Assembly (NCBI RefSeq): GCF_008801475.1
Contig: NZ_VZPP01000007.1
Location: forward strand, 1 to 64,000
Source: Pseudomonas moorei
GTDB taxonomy: Bacteria > Pseudomonadota > Gammaproteobacteria > Pseudomonadales > Pseudomonadaceae
Reading direction: 5' to 3'
DNA length: 64,000 bases
Within the stretch, counting starts at the first letter, position 1. Every line of letters begins with the position of its first letter. The notes beneath the pieces were generated by a model. The model made no database searches. It was not told where the DNA came from and was given only the letters and a program-made list of their open reading frames with translations. Shown here in pieces: positions 34,525 to 44,035 of this stretch. The translations under genes and the position numbers were made by a program.

Positions 34525-34755
34525 TCAGGCTTTCAAGGCACCGGCATCGACGGCAGCCTTCAGTTCTTTTGCCGATTCCTGGGCCGCGTTGGCAGCGACG
34601 TCCGAAGTTTTGAACCAGCGATCCTTTTCAACCTGATGGTAAGTCACGGTTCTCAGTGGCGGTTTGGCGCGCATGACTATGACAGCCTGGAACTCACCGT
34701 CGACTTCTCTGGCTTCGCCCCAAATAAAAAACTCGCCGATATCAAATTCCGTCAC
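34525..34755 (-). CDS. Small hypothetical protein (76 aa, GTG start)
   Basis: 76 residues when started at GTG 34755, where AAGGGAAGG lies seven bases upstream. Sequence VTEFDIGEFFIWGEAREVDG, VIVMRAKPPLRTVTYHQVEKD, then an Ala-rich helix AANAAQESAKELKAAV. An AT-rich stretch (ATATTG, seen on the minus strand as CAATATATT) just upstream may be the -10 region, which argues against the longer frame. Conserved-looking but not recognised. Function unknown. Confidence 0.6.
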   Translation of the reverse strand: MTEFDIGEFFIWGEAREVDGEFQAVIVMRAKPPLRTVTYHQVEKDRWFKTSDVAANAAQESAKELKAAVDAGALKA

Positions 34756-34915
34756 GTTGCTGCCTTCCCTTGGAAATATATTGTTATGTTTAACGCCGTC
34801 CACCTGGAGAGGCGGCGTTTGATTGGCCGGGCAGTATGGCAGTTGTTGCGGGCCGGCGGCTGAGATAAGTCGCCGGTGTGACGAAACGTCTATCGCAAGA
34901 AAGGAAACCAAACTG

Positions 34916-35140
34916 TCAAACACGTGATTCAAGTGAGCGGGCGAGGGCACAGGCTTCGTTGTGATCGCCGCGGAAACCTCTGACGTGTCCGGTGGAAATT
35001 TCCTTGATATGGAAGAAGGCATTGCCGGCCAATATCACCTGAAACCTGGGCTGATGCAGGGCTTGGGTGGCAAGTTCGGGGTGTTGCGACAGCATCAGGT
35101 GCGATGTTTGGGGATGAGCGAAGTGGGTCAGTGTGCACAT
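34916..35140 (-). CDS. Small hypothetical protein (74 aa)
   Basis: 74 residues. Core FQVILAGNAFFHIKEISTGHVRGFRGDHNEACALARSLE looks like a small beta-hairpin plus helix, resembling Pseudomonas small-protein families of unknown role. AAAGGACTTC precedes the ATG at 35140. Base composition around it is less GC-rich than in neighbouring genes. Confidence 0.62.
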   Translation of the reverse strand: MCTLTHFAHPQTSHLMLSQHPELATQALHQPRFQVILAGNAFFHIKEISTGHVRGFRGDHNEACALARSLESRV

Positions 35141-35548
35141 ATGAAGTCCTTTTCATTGTTTTGCCGACGTATGTACGTCGGTATGGGTGGTCTCAACGAG
35201 CATCGCTGCTCTAGAATCACCCTCACTGGGGGGATCGATGTTTATCTAAAGCAATTTCTGGCTGGCGATATGTCAGAAAAGTGCTTTTTTTTGAGAGAAT
35301 TTTCCCCGAAGTTGATAGTCCGTATTTCTCTGGCCGTACGAAGGGCGTTTTCCTTCAACCTTTGACGAACGCCAGGCAAGACGATACGAGCGACATCCAG
35401 TAGTCTGCTCAAGCCTCGTGATGGATGAGCCCTCTGCTCATTTCAGGACTTCAACCCGGGTATCTGGTTTCACCTTCGGCATTGCCGCTTTTTTTGGCCG
35501 TGCGCCTTTTTCGCGTGCGGCGTCATTTTCAGATGTGGGGATGTTTCC
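35141..35548. other. Intergenic, relatively AT-rich
   Basis: About 400 bases without a supportable gene. The stretch 35230-35330 is clearly more AT-rich than the window average (for example a run of eight T at 35286-35293). Nothing else recognised. Confidence 0.4.
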
Positions 35549-36019
35549 TTGGCAGTAAGTAATCTCGATATGCATGCTTTGTTCGTGCTGGGTGATTTGC
35601 GCGCAAAGCTTGTTAAACAGTTTCAGTCACGTTTCGTTTACATCACCGAACAGAACGCTGAAGGCATTTACATTGCCGAAATCGACACCGAGTCAGCACT
35701 GGTGGTGGACGATAAGCCTGGGCTCAAACTCAAGGTAGGCGATCATTTCAGCGCCTCGGTATTGCCCAGTCGCGAAGGCGGCAAACTGGAAATCAAATTC
35801 CGCGATATCAAACTGACGGTCTACGGCCTGGGCGACTACGCCTTTGTCACCACCGCCGACGGTCATGCCATCGTGTTCAAGGAAGGCCACAGCGTAGTGA
35901 CCGTGTTCGCCGCCCACGAGCAGTTGCAGGAAGGCCTGACCAAGACCCTCAAGGCCGTGACCGCCAAGGCCGCCAAGTGGCGCAAGGGCGAACTGGTGAT
36001 GTTCAAGGCCAGCGAGTAA
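35549..36019 (+). CDS. Hypothetical protein (156 aa)
   Basis: 156 residues, soluble. Beta-rich: FVYITEQNAEGIYIAEIDTESA, LKLKVGDHFSASVLPSR, IKFRDIKLTVYGLGDYAFVTT, ending in a Lys/Ala-rich helix KAVTAKAAKWRKGELVMF. No family recognised. TTG at 35549 with GGGGA nine bases upstream is preferred; an ATG at 35570 lacks a ribosome site. Stop overlaps the start of the next gene by one base. Confidence 0.65.
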   Translation: MAVSNLDMHALFVLGDLRAKLVKQFQSRFVYITEQNAEGIYIAEIDTESALVVDDKPGLKLKVGDHFSASVLPSREGGKLEIKFRDIKLTVYGLGDYAFVTTADGHAIVFKEGHSVVTVFAAHEQLQEGLTKTLKAVTAKAAKWRKGELVMFKASE

Positions 36020-36216
36020 TGAGCCTGACCCGCGCCGACTTCCACGAGCAAAACCTCGCCAGCGCTCAAGCCGAGGCCCAACGGCTGTTCGGGCAGAAGG
36101 CTGTGCTGCAGGGAGCCTGGCTGAATTGGGTGGCCTCACAGATCTACGCGTTGCGCCCGGCAGCGTATGCCAGCATGGTCAGAAGAGAATTGGCGCGCTT
36201 GCAGGAAACTTCCTAA
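36019..36216 (+). CDS. Small hypothetical protein (65 aa)
   Basis: 65 residues, basic, mostly helical (DFHEQNLASAQAEAQRLFGQ ... ASMVRRELARLQE). The ATG overlaps the preceding stop (TAATG), so translation is coupled to the 156-residue protein. No family recognised. The pair looks like a two-gene unit of unknown function. Confidence 0.65.
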   Translation: MSLTRADFHEQNLASAQAEAQRLFGQKAVLQGAWLNWVASQIYALRPAAYASMVRRELARLQETS

Positions 36217-36342
36217 AACCAGGGCATGCTCCCTCGAAAGCAGGAACCTCTACTAAAGTCAGTTGACTGACTATTCAGAGGCTTCGCGGTCTTCTGCCAG
36301 GCCATCCTGCCATTGCTGTGAACAGCACGAGGTGCAAAGAGC

Positions 36343-37356
36343 ATGAAAGGTTTTCGACGCTTGCTGGCCGCTACCCTGGCCACTTTCGGATTGTTGGCGT
36401 CATCGGTGCCCGTATCGGCTGCCCAGGCACCGATCCACTTCGCCGACCTGAATTGGGAAAGTGGCAGCCTGATCACCGATATCCTGCGCATCATTGTCGA
36501 GAAGGGCTACGGGCTGCCGACCGATACATTGCCGGGCACCACCATCACCCTGGAAACCGCCCTGGCCAACAATGACATCCAGGTCATTGGCGAAGAGTGG
36601 GCCGGGCGCAGCCCCGTCTGGGTCAAGGCGGAGGCCGAAGGCAAGGTCGCGAGCCTGGGCGATACGGTCAAGGGCGCCACCGAAGGCTGGTGGGTGCCGG
36701 AGTATGTGATCAAGGGTGACCCGGCCAAGGGCATCAAGCCGCTGGCGCCGGACCTGCGCAGTGTCAGCGACCTGCCGCGCTACAAGGATGTGTTCAAAGA
36801 CCCGGAAGCCCCCACCAAGGGACGCTTCCTCAACAGCCCGATCGGCTGGACTTCGGAAGTGGTCAATAAACAGAAGCTCAAGGCGTATGGGCTGGAAGAC
36901 AGTTATGTGAACTTCCGCAGTGGTTCCGGAGCGGCGCTGGACGCGGAGATCAGTTCGTCGATCCGTCGCGGCAAACCGGTGTTGTTCTATTACTGGTCGC
37001 CTACGCCGTTGCTCGGCCGATTCAAGTTGGTTCAACTGCAAGAGCCGCCGTTCGACGCCGAAGCCTGGAAAACCCTGACCGACGCTGACAACCCCAATCC
37101 GCAGCCCACCCGTTCACTGCCCTCGAAACTGTCCATTGGCGTGTCCACGCCGTTCCAGAAACAGTACCCGCAGATAGCCGAGTTCTTCACCAGGGTCGAT
37201 CTGCCCATCGATCCGCTGAACAAGGCCCTGGCCGAGATGAGCGAGAAACACACGGCGCCGCGCCAGGCCGCCGAGGCGTTCATGAAGGCGCACCCGGATG
37301 TGTGGAAAGCCTGGCTGCCCAAGGAGGTGGCGGACAAGGTTTCCGCCGGGCTCTAA
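36343..37356 (+). CDS. Quaternary-amine ABC transporter substrate-binding protein
   Basis: 337 residues. Signal peptide to about A27 (LLASSVPVSAAQ). ProX/OpuAC-like periplasmic binding protein: FADLNWESGSLITDILRII, aromatic-rich ligand segments EEWAGRSPVW and ATEGWWVPEYV, and YYWSPTPLLGRF, which could form an aromatic cage for betaine, choline or carnitine. No permease or ATPase gene is adjacent, as for the orphan CbcX, CaiX and BetX proteins of pseudomonads that share one transporter core. Exact ligand not determinable. Confidence 0.88.
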   Translation: MKGFRRLLAATLATFGLLASSVPVSAAQAPIHFADLNWESGSLITDILRIIVEKGYGLPTDTLPGTTITLETALANNDIQVIGEEWAGRSPVWVKAEAEGKVASLGDTVKGATEGWWVPEYVIKGDPAKGIKPLAPDLRSVSDLPRYKDVFKDPEAPTKGRFLNSPIGWTSEVVNKQKLKAYGLEDSYVNFRSGSGAALDAEISSSIRRGKPVLFYYWSPTPLLGRFKLVQLQEPPFDAEAWKTLTDADNPNPQPTRSLPSKLSIGVSTPFQKQYPQIAEFFTRVDLPIDPLNKALAEMSEKHTAPRQAAEAFMKAHPDVWKAWLPKEVADKVSAGL

Positions 37357-37471
37357 GGCCGCTCCGGCGATAGCTGGCAGTGGCGTTGGTCGGGTCGCGC
37401 CGACAGGGCCGTGCAGTTCAGGAAATGCCAACTAGGATGATTGTTCGAATCCCTTTCAAGGATTTCTGACC

Positions 37472-37909
37472 ATGACTCTGGTGTTGGCTCAATGGCTGGT
37501 GACGACTTTCGCCGCGATCAGCCTGATGCATGTCTACTGGGCATTGGGTGGCGAGTGGGCCGCTGTGGCGGCGGTGCCGCAAGTGCCGGTGGAGGGCGAG
37601 CCGAAGTTGCGTCCCGCCTTCAAACCGCGGGGCTGGATCACGCTGTTGGTGGCCTGGGCGTTGTTGTTGATTTCGTTGCTGGTGTGTTTGCGCGTGGGGT
37701 GGTGGTTGCCGGCGGTGTCCCATTGGTCGCTGCAATGGCTGATCAGTGCCATCGCGATCTTGATGTTCGCCAGGGCCATCGGTGATTCGGAACTGGTGGG
37801 TTTTTTCAAAGAGGTCAAGGGCTCGAAGTTTGCCCGGCTGGATACCTGGGTCTACTCGCCGTTGTGTGTGGTGCTGGGGGCGGGGTTGTTGGCGGTGGCC
37901 TGGGTCTGA
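37472..37909 (+). CDS. DUF3995 membrane protein
   Basis: 145 residues, four hydrophobic segments: VLAQWLVTTFAAISLMHVYW, GWITLLVAWALLLISLLVC, WLPAVSHWSLQWLISAIAIL and YSPLCVVLGAGLLAVAWV. A conserved HVYWALGG near residue 25 and RAIGD motif match DUF3995. Function unknown. Convergent with the antiporter operon. Confidence 0.82.
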   Translation: MTLVLAQWLVTTFAAISLMHVYWALGGEWAAVAAVPQVPVEGEPKLRPAFKPRGWITLLVAWALLLISLLVCLRVGWWLPAVSHWSLQWLISAIAILMFARAIGDSELVGFFKEVKGSKFARLDTWVYSPLCVVLGAGLLAVAWV

Positions 37910-37944
37910 ATCCAACGCCAGCCCAGCCAACACAAAACGCTGAA

Positions 37945-38307
37945 CTAGCGACCGCTTTCGCTACGCCGGCTGGAGACCTCCGCCGGCACATCGTCCCCCG
38001 CCATGCGCTTGCGAAACAGCGCCGCCCTGGCCAAAAGCAGAGTGGTCACCGGCACGGTAATCGCCAGCAGAATCGGAATCAGCCAGGCGTGCAGCACCGG
38101 CGCGGACTTGAGTGCCGAAAAGTAGAGGATCGAGGCCAGTGCCACGCACCAGGCGCCCAGGGTCGAGGCCAGCGCCGGCGGGTGCATGCGCTGGAAGTAA
38201 TCCTTCATTCGTACCAGGCCGATGGCGCCGATCAGCGCAAACAGGCTGCTGAGCACCAGCAGGATAGCCACCAGGATTTCCACCCACACAGACAGTGGCG
38301 CGCTCAT
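37945..38307 (-). CDS. mrpG: Mrp/Pha cation-proton antiporter subunit G
   Basis: 120 residues with three membrane segments (WVEILVAILLVLSSLFALIG, ALASTLGAWCVALASILYF, WLIPILLAITVPVTTLLLA) and the MnhG/PhaG motif GLVRMKDYFQRMHPPA. Last gene of the operon; its start overlaps the F stop by 4 bases. Confidence 0.93.
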   Translation of the reverse strand: MSAPLSVWVEILVAILLVLSSLFALIGAIGLVRMKDYFQRMHPPALASTLGAWCVALASILYFSALKSAPVLHAWLIPILLAITVPVTTLLLARAALFRKRMAGDDVPAEVSSRRSESGR

Positions 38308-38582
38308 TCGATCACCTCGCCACGCAGCAGGAATTTCGCCAGGGCAAACGAGCCGACGAAGCCGAACAGCGCGATCAGCAGCGCGGCCTCGAAGTAGGTG
38401 TCACTGGCATAACGAATGCCCAATGCCAGCATCATCAGCATCGCGACGATGTACAGGTAGTCCAGTGCCAGGACCCGGTCCTGGGCTGACGGGCCCTTGA
38501 ACAGGCGGACAAGGGTCAGAATCATCGCCACGGAAAACAGCAACAGGCTCAGCACAATCGCGTTCGATAGCAGGGTGCTCAT
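38304..38582 (-). CDS. mrpF: Mrp/Pha cation-proton antiporter subunit F
   Basis: 92 residues, three membrane spans, with the MnhF/PhaF motif RLFKGPSAQDRVLALDYLY. Essential minor subunit of the hetero-oligomeric Na+(K+)/H+ antiporter. Overlaps both neighbours by 4 bases (ATGA). Confidence 0.93.
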   Translation of the reverse strand: MSTLLSNAIVLSLLLFSVAMILTLVRLFKGPSAQDRVLALDYLYIVAMLMMLALGIRYASDTYFEAALLIALFGFVGSFALAKFLLRGEVIE

Positions 38583-39067
38583 TCGAAAATCTCCATCAAC
38601 GGGCGCTCGTAGGTCGCCTTGAAGTGCTCAATGAACAGCGCTTCGTCCTCCAGGTCGAAGACATGCAGCAACAGAATGCTGCGGTCCAGCGCCAGTTCCG
38701 ACCAGACCGTACCGGGAACCACGGTGCAGATCATCGACAACGTCGCCAAGCCGTTGGCGTCGCGCAGGTCCAGCGGCACCTTGATGAAGCGCGAGCGCGG
38801 TGGCTTGCGACCGGCGTTCAGCACGCTCCAGGCCACCGCGAGGTTGGACACCACCACATCACGACCGACCATCAGGAACAGGCGCGCAATCACCCCCGGC
38901 CGGCGAATGCGGATCGGCAGCGGGCGCAGTTTGCGCATCATCAACGGTGCGCAGAACCCCAGCATTGCACCCAGCAACAAGTTGCCGGGACTCGTCGACA
39001 GGTTCAGCACCAGCCACAACAGCCACAGCGCCAGCGACAGCCACGGTGCAGGAAACAGGCGCTTCAT
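38579..39067 (-). CDS. mrpE: Mrp/Pha cation-proton antiporter subunit E
   Basis: 162 residues. N-terminal membrane spans (LSLALWLLWLVLNLSTSPGN) and a cytoplasmic C-terminal domain with FIKVPLDLRD, STICTVVPGTVWSEL-like sequence and LLHVFDLED, typical of MnhE. ATGA overlap with the D gene. Confidence 0.93.
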   Translation of the reverse strand: MKRLFPAPWLSLALWLLWLVLNLSTSPGNLLLGAMLGFCAPLMMRKLRPLPIRIRRPGVIARLFLMVGRDVVVSNLAVAWSVLNAGRKPPRSRFIKVPLDLRDANGLATLSMICTVVPGTVWSELALDRSILLLHVFDLEDEALFIEHFKATYERPLMEIFE

Positions 39068-40749
39068 GGTTGCACCTCCAGGAGCGCTGCCTTGGCTTCC
39101 GGACTCGGCACTGCCCGGGTGCCGAGCACGGCCATCACATATTGCTGCGGATTGTTCAAGGCATCGGCCGCCGCCTGGGTGTAGCGCAGCAGCGGCTCAG
39201 CCTTGAAGGTCAACACAATGCTCAAACCCAACAGCGCGAAGATCGGCGCGCACTCCAGGCGCCGCAGGACCGGTGACGGCCGTTCTTGAGGCGTCCAGAA
39301 ACGCTGTATGCCCAGGCGGGAAAAGGCCACCAGCGATGCCAGCCCGGAAAGAATCAGCAACGCCAGCAATCCCCACGCCGCGTTTGACACCGGCTCGTCA
39401 CCGGCATTGCCCAGGCCCAGCGGGTTGAGCAGGGCGCTGAGCAGGCCGAGTTTGCCAATGAAGCCGGAGAGTGGCGGCATGCCGATGATCAACAGCGCGC
39501 AGGCAATGAAGCTCAAGCCAAGGAAGGCCATGGTCCAGGGAATCACCTGGCCGACCACGGCTTTGAGATCGTCGTCGAGGTTGATGCCCTTGACCGGCGC
39601 CGAAGCTTGCATCGGTCGCGGCAGCATTTCGTTTTCATCTTCCAGCGGGATCTCGATGGCCGAGCGCGAACGCTCGATCAACTCGGCCAGCAGGAACAGC
39701 GCGCTCAGTGCCAGGGTCGAGCTGACCAGATAGAACAGCGCCGCGCCGATCAGGTTGGGCTGGGCGAAACCGATAGCCGACAACAGAATGCCCGCCGACA
39801 CCAGGATGCTCAGGCTGGCCATCCGCTCCAGCCGTTGCGCGGCGAGGATCGCGATGGCTGCGCCAATGATGGTCGCCATGCCGCCGTAGATCAGCCAGTC
39901 GCCACCGAAGTACGCCGACGCCCCGGCCTGGCCGGAGAACAGCAGGGTCCACAGGCGCAGCAGGGTGTAGACGCCGACCTTGGTCATGATCGCGAACATC
40001 GCGGCCACGGGTGCGCTGGCCGAAGAATAGGCCGGCACCAGCCAGAAGTTCAGCGGCCACATACCGGCCTTGGCCAGGAACGCCACCGCCAGAATGCCCG
40101 CGCCGGCATGCAGCAGGCCGCGATCGGCCTGCGACACCAGCGGGATTTTCAATGCCAGGTCGGCCATGTTCAGGGTGCCAGTGACGCCGTAGATCAGCGC
40201 CGCGCCAATCAGGAACAGGGTCGAGGCCAGCAGGTTGATCGAGATGTAATGCAGCCCCGCCGACACCCGCGCGCGGCCCGAGCCGTGCAGCATCAGGCCA
40301 TAGGAGGCGGCCAGCAGCACTTCAAAGAACACGAACAGGTTGAACAGGTCCGCCGTGAGGAAGGCGCCATACAGGCCCATCAGCTGAATCTGGAACAGCG
40401 CATGGAAACTCGAACCGGCACTGTCCCAGCGCGCCATGGCGAACAGCAGCGCGCTGACGCCGATGATCCCGGTCAGCACCAGCATCAGCGCCGACAGGCG
40501 ATCGACCACCAGCACCAGGCCGAACGGCGACTGCCAGTTGCCCGGCAGGTAGACGCCGATGGAGCCGGGCACGCCCGTGGTTTGCGTCCATTGCAGCAGC
40601 AGGACGGAAATGCCCAGGCCCAGCAGGCTGGAGAACAAATTGATTTTGGCTTTGAGCGGACGATGTTTCTCGCCGAGCATCAGCATGATGGCGGCGGTCA
40701 GCAGCGGCAGCAGAATCGGGGCCGCGATCAGGTGCGTCATTGCATTCAT
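39064..40749 (-). CDS. mrpD: Mrp/Pha cation-proton antiporter subunit D
   Basis: 561 residues, about 14 membrane spans, homologous to NuoM/NuoN proton-translocating subunits. Conserved FFEVLLAASYGLMLHGSG (glutamate in a membrane helix) and KAGMWPLNFWLVPAYSSA (lysine) mark the proton path. A hydrophilic loop near residue 370-400 interrupts the helices. One of two large subunits forming the ion channel together with A. Confidence 0.95.
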   Translation of the reverse strand: MNAMTHLIAAPILLPLLTAAIMLMLGEKHRPLKAKINLFSSLLGLGISVLLLQWTQTTGVPGSIGVYLPGNWQSPFGLVLVVDRLSALMLVLTGIIGVSALLFAMARWDSAGSSFHALFQIQLMGLYGAFLTADLFNLFVFFEVLLAASYGLMLHGSGRARVSAGLHYISINLLASTLFLIGAALIYGVTGTLNMADLALKIPLVSQADRGLLHAGAGILAVAFLAKAGMWPLNFWLVPAYSSASAPVAAMFAIMTKVGVYTLLRLWTLLFSGQAGASAYFGGDWLIYGGMATIIGAAIAILAAQRLERMASLSILVSAGILLSAIGFAQPNLIGAALFYLVSSTLALSALFLLAELIERSRSAIEIPLEDENEMLPRPMQASAPVKGINLDDDLKAVVGQVIPWTMAFLGLSFIACALLIIGMPPLSGFIGKLGLLSALLNPLGLGNAGDEPVSNAAWGLLALLILSGLASLVAFSRLGIQRFWTPQERPSPVLRRLECAPIFALLGLSIVLTFKAEPLLRYTQAAADALNNPQQYVMAVLGTRAVPSPEAKAALLEVQP

Positions 40750-41090
40750 TCTTTAGTCTCCCGGCCATCCACATGGTCGGTGCCCGTCAGGCCCCGGGAG
40801 GCCAGCAAAACCACCAGGAACAGCGCGGTCATGGCGAAGCTGATCACGATTGCCGTGAGGACCAGCGCCTGCGGCAGCGGGTCGGTGTAATGCAGCAAGT
40901 CCTGGGGCACGCCGTCCTTGATGATCGGCTCCTTGCCGATGAACAGGCTGCCCATGCTGAAGATGAACAGGTTGACGCCATAGGACAGCAGGCACAGGCC
41001 CATGACCACCTGGAATGTCCGTGGCCGCAGGATCAGCCAGACGCCGGACGCGGCCAGTACGCCAATGGCGATGGCAATGACTTCTTCCAT
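40746..41090 (-). CDS. mrpC: Mrp/Pha cation-proton antiporter subunit C
   Basis: 114 residues, three spans, NuoK-like: IGVLAASGVWLILRPRTFQV, LLSYGVNLFIFSMG and TDPLPQALVLTAIVISFAMT, the last being the diagnostic MnhC/NuoK motif. Coupled to the D gene by ATGA overlap. Confidence 0.94.
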   Translation of the reverse strand: MEEVIAIAIGVLAASGVWLILRPRTFQVVMGLCLLSYGVNLFIFSMGSLFIGKEPIIKDGVPQDLLHYTDPLPQALVLTAIVISFAMTALFLVVLLASRGLTGTDHVDGRETKE

Positions 41091-44008
41091 CAGACGGTCT
41101 CCTTCATGGCGACGGGTTTGGGTTGCGCAGCCGTTTTGTGACCCCGAACCGATTGGTGGGCGAGGGCCGTGAGGATCAGCAGCGTCGAGCCCACCACCAC
41201 GCCGTACACGCCGATGTCAAAGAACAGCGCGCTGGCCACATGAATGTCGCCCAGCACGGGCAGGTCCAGATGCCAGGTGTGAGTGGTGAGGAATGGATAC
41301 CCGACCGCCATGGCGCCCAGGCCCGTGACGGTGGCGAACAGCAGGCCGGTGCTCATCCAGCGCAGCGGTCGCAGGCTCATTTGCGCCTCGACCCACTGGG
41401 TACCGGCGACCATGTATTGCAGGATGAACGCCACCGACATCACCAGGCCCGCGACGAAACCGCCACCGGGCTGGTTGTGCCCGCGCATGAACAGGTAGAA
41501 GGACACCACCACGGCAATCGGCAGCAGCAAGCGCACCAGCACCGCCGGCACCATCATGAAACCCAGGGCGGTGTCGCTGGCGTGGCGCGGGTTGACCAGG
41601 TCGGTGACCACGTCGGGCGCCAGCAGGCGTTGTTGCGCCGGCAGTTGCAGGCTCTCTTTCGGTGGGCGGAAACGCCGCAGCAGCGCGTACACGGTCAGGG
41701 CGACGGCCACCAGCACGGTGATTTCGCCGAGAGTGTCGAAGCCGCGGAAGTCCACCAGCATCACGTTGACCACATTGCTGCCGCCGCCTTCGGGCAGGGC
41801 GCGACTGAGGTAGAACGAGGAAATGTCGTTCGGCGTTTGCCGGGTCAGCATCGCGTAGGCCAGCAACGCCATGCCGCCGCCGACCACGGTCGACAGCAGC
41901 AAGTCGCGGATACGGCGGATACGCGCTTTGCGCAGGCTGCTCGGCAGGGGCGACACTTCTTCGATCCGTCGAGGCAACCAGCGCAGGCCCAGCAGGATCA
42001 GCACCGTGGTCACCACTTCGACCACCAGTTGGGTCAGGGCCAGGTCCGGCGCCGAGAACCAGACAAAAGTCACGCAGGTCATCAGGCCGCAGACGCTGAC
42101 CATGGTCAGGGCGGCGAGACGGTGGTACTTGGCCTGCCAGGCGGCGCCCAGGGCACAGGCAATCGCCAGCAGCCAGAGGATGACGAACACGATCGAGCCG
42201 GGAATCTTCGGCCGGTCGCCCCAGTGCAGGCTGCTGTGCAGCATCGGGATCAGGCCGGCCAGCACCGCGGCGAGCACCATCAGGAACAATTGGGCCTGCA
42301 GGCGCCTGGTACTGATCCGTCGCTCCAGGCGCCGGGCCAGGCGCATTTTGATCACCAGGATGCGTTCGAACAGGCGCTTGCCGTTGAACCGGCCAACCAG
42401 CGGCGGGTAGCGGAAACGCCCGCGCTTGAGCTGATTACGCAGCAGCAGGTACACCACGATGCCGCCGGACATGGCGATCAGGCTCATGATCATCGGCGCG
42501 TTCCAGCCGTGCCAGATCGCCAGGCTGTATTCCGGCAGGGTGCCGCCCACCACCGGCAACGCGGCGGCAGCGAGCAGCGGGCCCACCACCTGGGCCGGGA
42601 AAATGCCCACCACCAGGCAGGTGAACACCAGCAACTCGACCGGCGCACGCATCCAGCGTGGCGGTTCGTGCGGGGTGTGGGGCAAGTCGGTGGCGGTCGG
42701 GCCGAAAAACACGTCTACGGTGAAGCGCAAGGAGTAGGCGACGCTGAAGGTCCCGGCGATGGTCGCCACAATCGGCAGGGTCAATTCGACCCAGGCGGTC
42801 GCGTTGATGAACACGGTTTCGGCGAAGAACATCTCTTTCGAAAGGAAGCCGTTGAGCAACGGCACGCCGGCCATCGAGGCGCTGGCGACCATGGCCAGGG
42901 TGGCGGTGAACGGAATCAGTTTGAACAGGCCGTTGAGTTTGCGGATGTCGCGGGTGCCGCTTTCGTGGTCGATGATCCCGGCGGCCATGAACAGCGAGGC
43001 CTTGAAGGTGGCGTGGTTGAGGATGTGAAACACCGCGGCCACGGCCGCCAGCGGACTGTTCAGGCCCAGCAGCAGGGTGATCAGGCCCAGGTGGCTGATG
43101 GTCGAGTAGGCCAGCAGACCCTTGAGGTCGTTCTGGAACATCGCGCAATAGGCGCCGAGCAACAGGGTGCAGGCCCCGGCTCCGCTGACGATGTAGAACC
43201 ATTGTTCGCTGCCCGACAGCGACGGCCACAGCCGTGCCAGCAGAAACACCCCGGCCTTGACCATGGTCGCCGAGTGCAGATAGGCCGACACCGGTGTCGG
43301 TGCGGCCATGGCGTGGGGCAGCCAGAAGTGGAAAGGGAATTGCGCGCTTTTGCTCAGTGCGCCGATCAGGATCAGGGGTAACAGAATGGGGTAGAGGGCA
43401 TGTGCGCGAATCAGATCGCCGGCGGCCAGGACCTTGTCCAGGTCATAGCTGCCGACCACATGGCCAAGCAGCATGACCCCCGCCAGCAGGCACAGGCCGC
43501 CAGCGCCGGTGACCATCAGCGCCATGTAGGCACCGCGCCGGGCATCGGCCCGGTGGTGCCAGTAGCCGATGAGCAGGAACGAGAAGAGGCTGGTCAGTTC
43601 CCAGAAAAACACGATCTGGATCAGGTTGCCGGAGATCACCAGCCCGAGCATGGCGCCCATGAACGCCAGGAAAAACGCAAAGAAGCGCGGCACCGGATCG
43701 TCCGGCGACATGTAATAACGGGCATACAAGGACACCAGTGTGCCGATGCCCATTACCAGCAACGAGAACAGCCAGGCGAAACCGTCCATGCGCAGGACGA
43801 AGTTCAGGCCCAGGCTGGGCAGCCAGAAGAACTCTTCACGGATCACGCCGCCATGGGCGATTTGGGGGTACAGGAGCGCGACCTGAAGGGTGCCGATCAA
43901 GGCCACCAGGCCAGCCAACAGGGATTCGGTGTTACGCGCGTTGTGTGGCAGCACGGCCGCCAGACAGCTGCCTATGAAAGGCAGAAGCAGTAGAACTATC
44001 AGGGACAT
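41090..44008 (-). CDS. mrpA: Mrp/Pha cation-proton antiporter subunit A (fused A-B)
   Basis: 972 residues. N-terminal NuoL-like channel domain with FFWELTSLFSFLLIG and SKSAQFPFHFWLPHAMAAPTP, then a MbhE-like extension, and from about residue 790 a complete MnhB domain (RGHNQPGGGFVAGLVMSVAF). The A-B fusion is the group-2 Mrp arrangement (six genes instead of seven) known from Pseudomonas and Rhizobium. First gene of the operon; a candidate sigma-54 element lies at 44036-44051. Functions in alkaline pH, Na+ or K+ homeostasis. Confidence 0.95.
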   Translation of the reverse strand: MSLIVLLLLPFIGSCLAAVLPHNARNTESLLAGLVALIGTLQVALLYPQIAHGGVIREEFFWLPSLGLNFVLRMDGFAWLFSLLVMGIGTLVSLYARYYMSPDDPVPRFFAFFLAFMGAMLGLVISGNLIQIVFFWELTSLFSFLLIGYWHHRADARRGAYMALMVTGAGGLCLLAGVMLLGHVVGSYDLDKVLAAGDLIRAHALYPILLPLILIGALSKSAQFPFHFWLPHAMAAPTPVSAYLHSATMVKAGVFLLARLWPSLSGSEQWFYIVSGAGACTLLLGAYCAMFQNDLKGLLAYSTISHLGLITLLLGLNSPLAAVAAVFHILNHATFKASLFMAAGIIDHESGTRDIRKLNGLFKLIPFTATLAMVASASMAGVPLLNGFLSKEMFFAETVFINATAWVELTLPIVATIAGTFSVAYSLRFTVDVFFGPTATDLPHTPHEPPRWMRAPVELLVFTCLVVGIFPAQVVGPLLAAAALPVVGGTLPEYSLAIWHGWNAPMIMSLIAMSGGIVVYLLLRNQLKRGRFRYPPLVGRFNGKRLFERILVIKMRLARRLERRISTRRLQAQLFLMVLAAVLAGLIPMLHSSLHWGDRPKIPGSIVFVILWLLAIACALGAAWQAKYHRLAALTMVSVCGLMTCVTFVWFSAPDLALTQLVVEVVTTVLILLGLRWLPRRIEEVSPLPSSLRKARIRRIRDLLLSTVVGGGMALLAYAMLTRQTPNDISSFYLSRALPEGGGSNVVNVMLVDFRGFDTLGEITVLVAVALTVYALLRRFRPPKESLQLPAQQRLLAPDVVTDLVNPRHASDTALGFMMVPAVLVRLLLPIAVVVSFYLFMRGHNQPGGGFVAGLVMSVAFILQYMVAGTQWVEAQMSLRPLRWMSTGLLFATVTGLGAMAVGYPFLTTHTWHLDLPVLGDIHVASALFFDIGVYGVVVGSTLLILTALAHQSVRGHKTAAQPKPVAMKETV

Positions 44009-44035
44009 AGGCTTCTAATCTGCGGAAGTTTGTGA

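Noticed and set aside
41123..43381. 752-codon open frame antisense to mrpA
   Set aside because: His/Gln/Arg-rich antisense shadow without any recognisable domain; mrpA itself is unambiguous.
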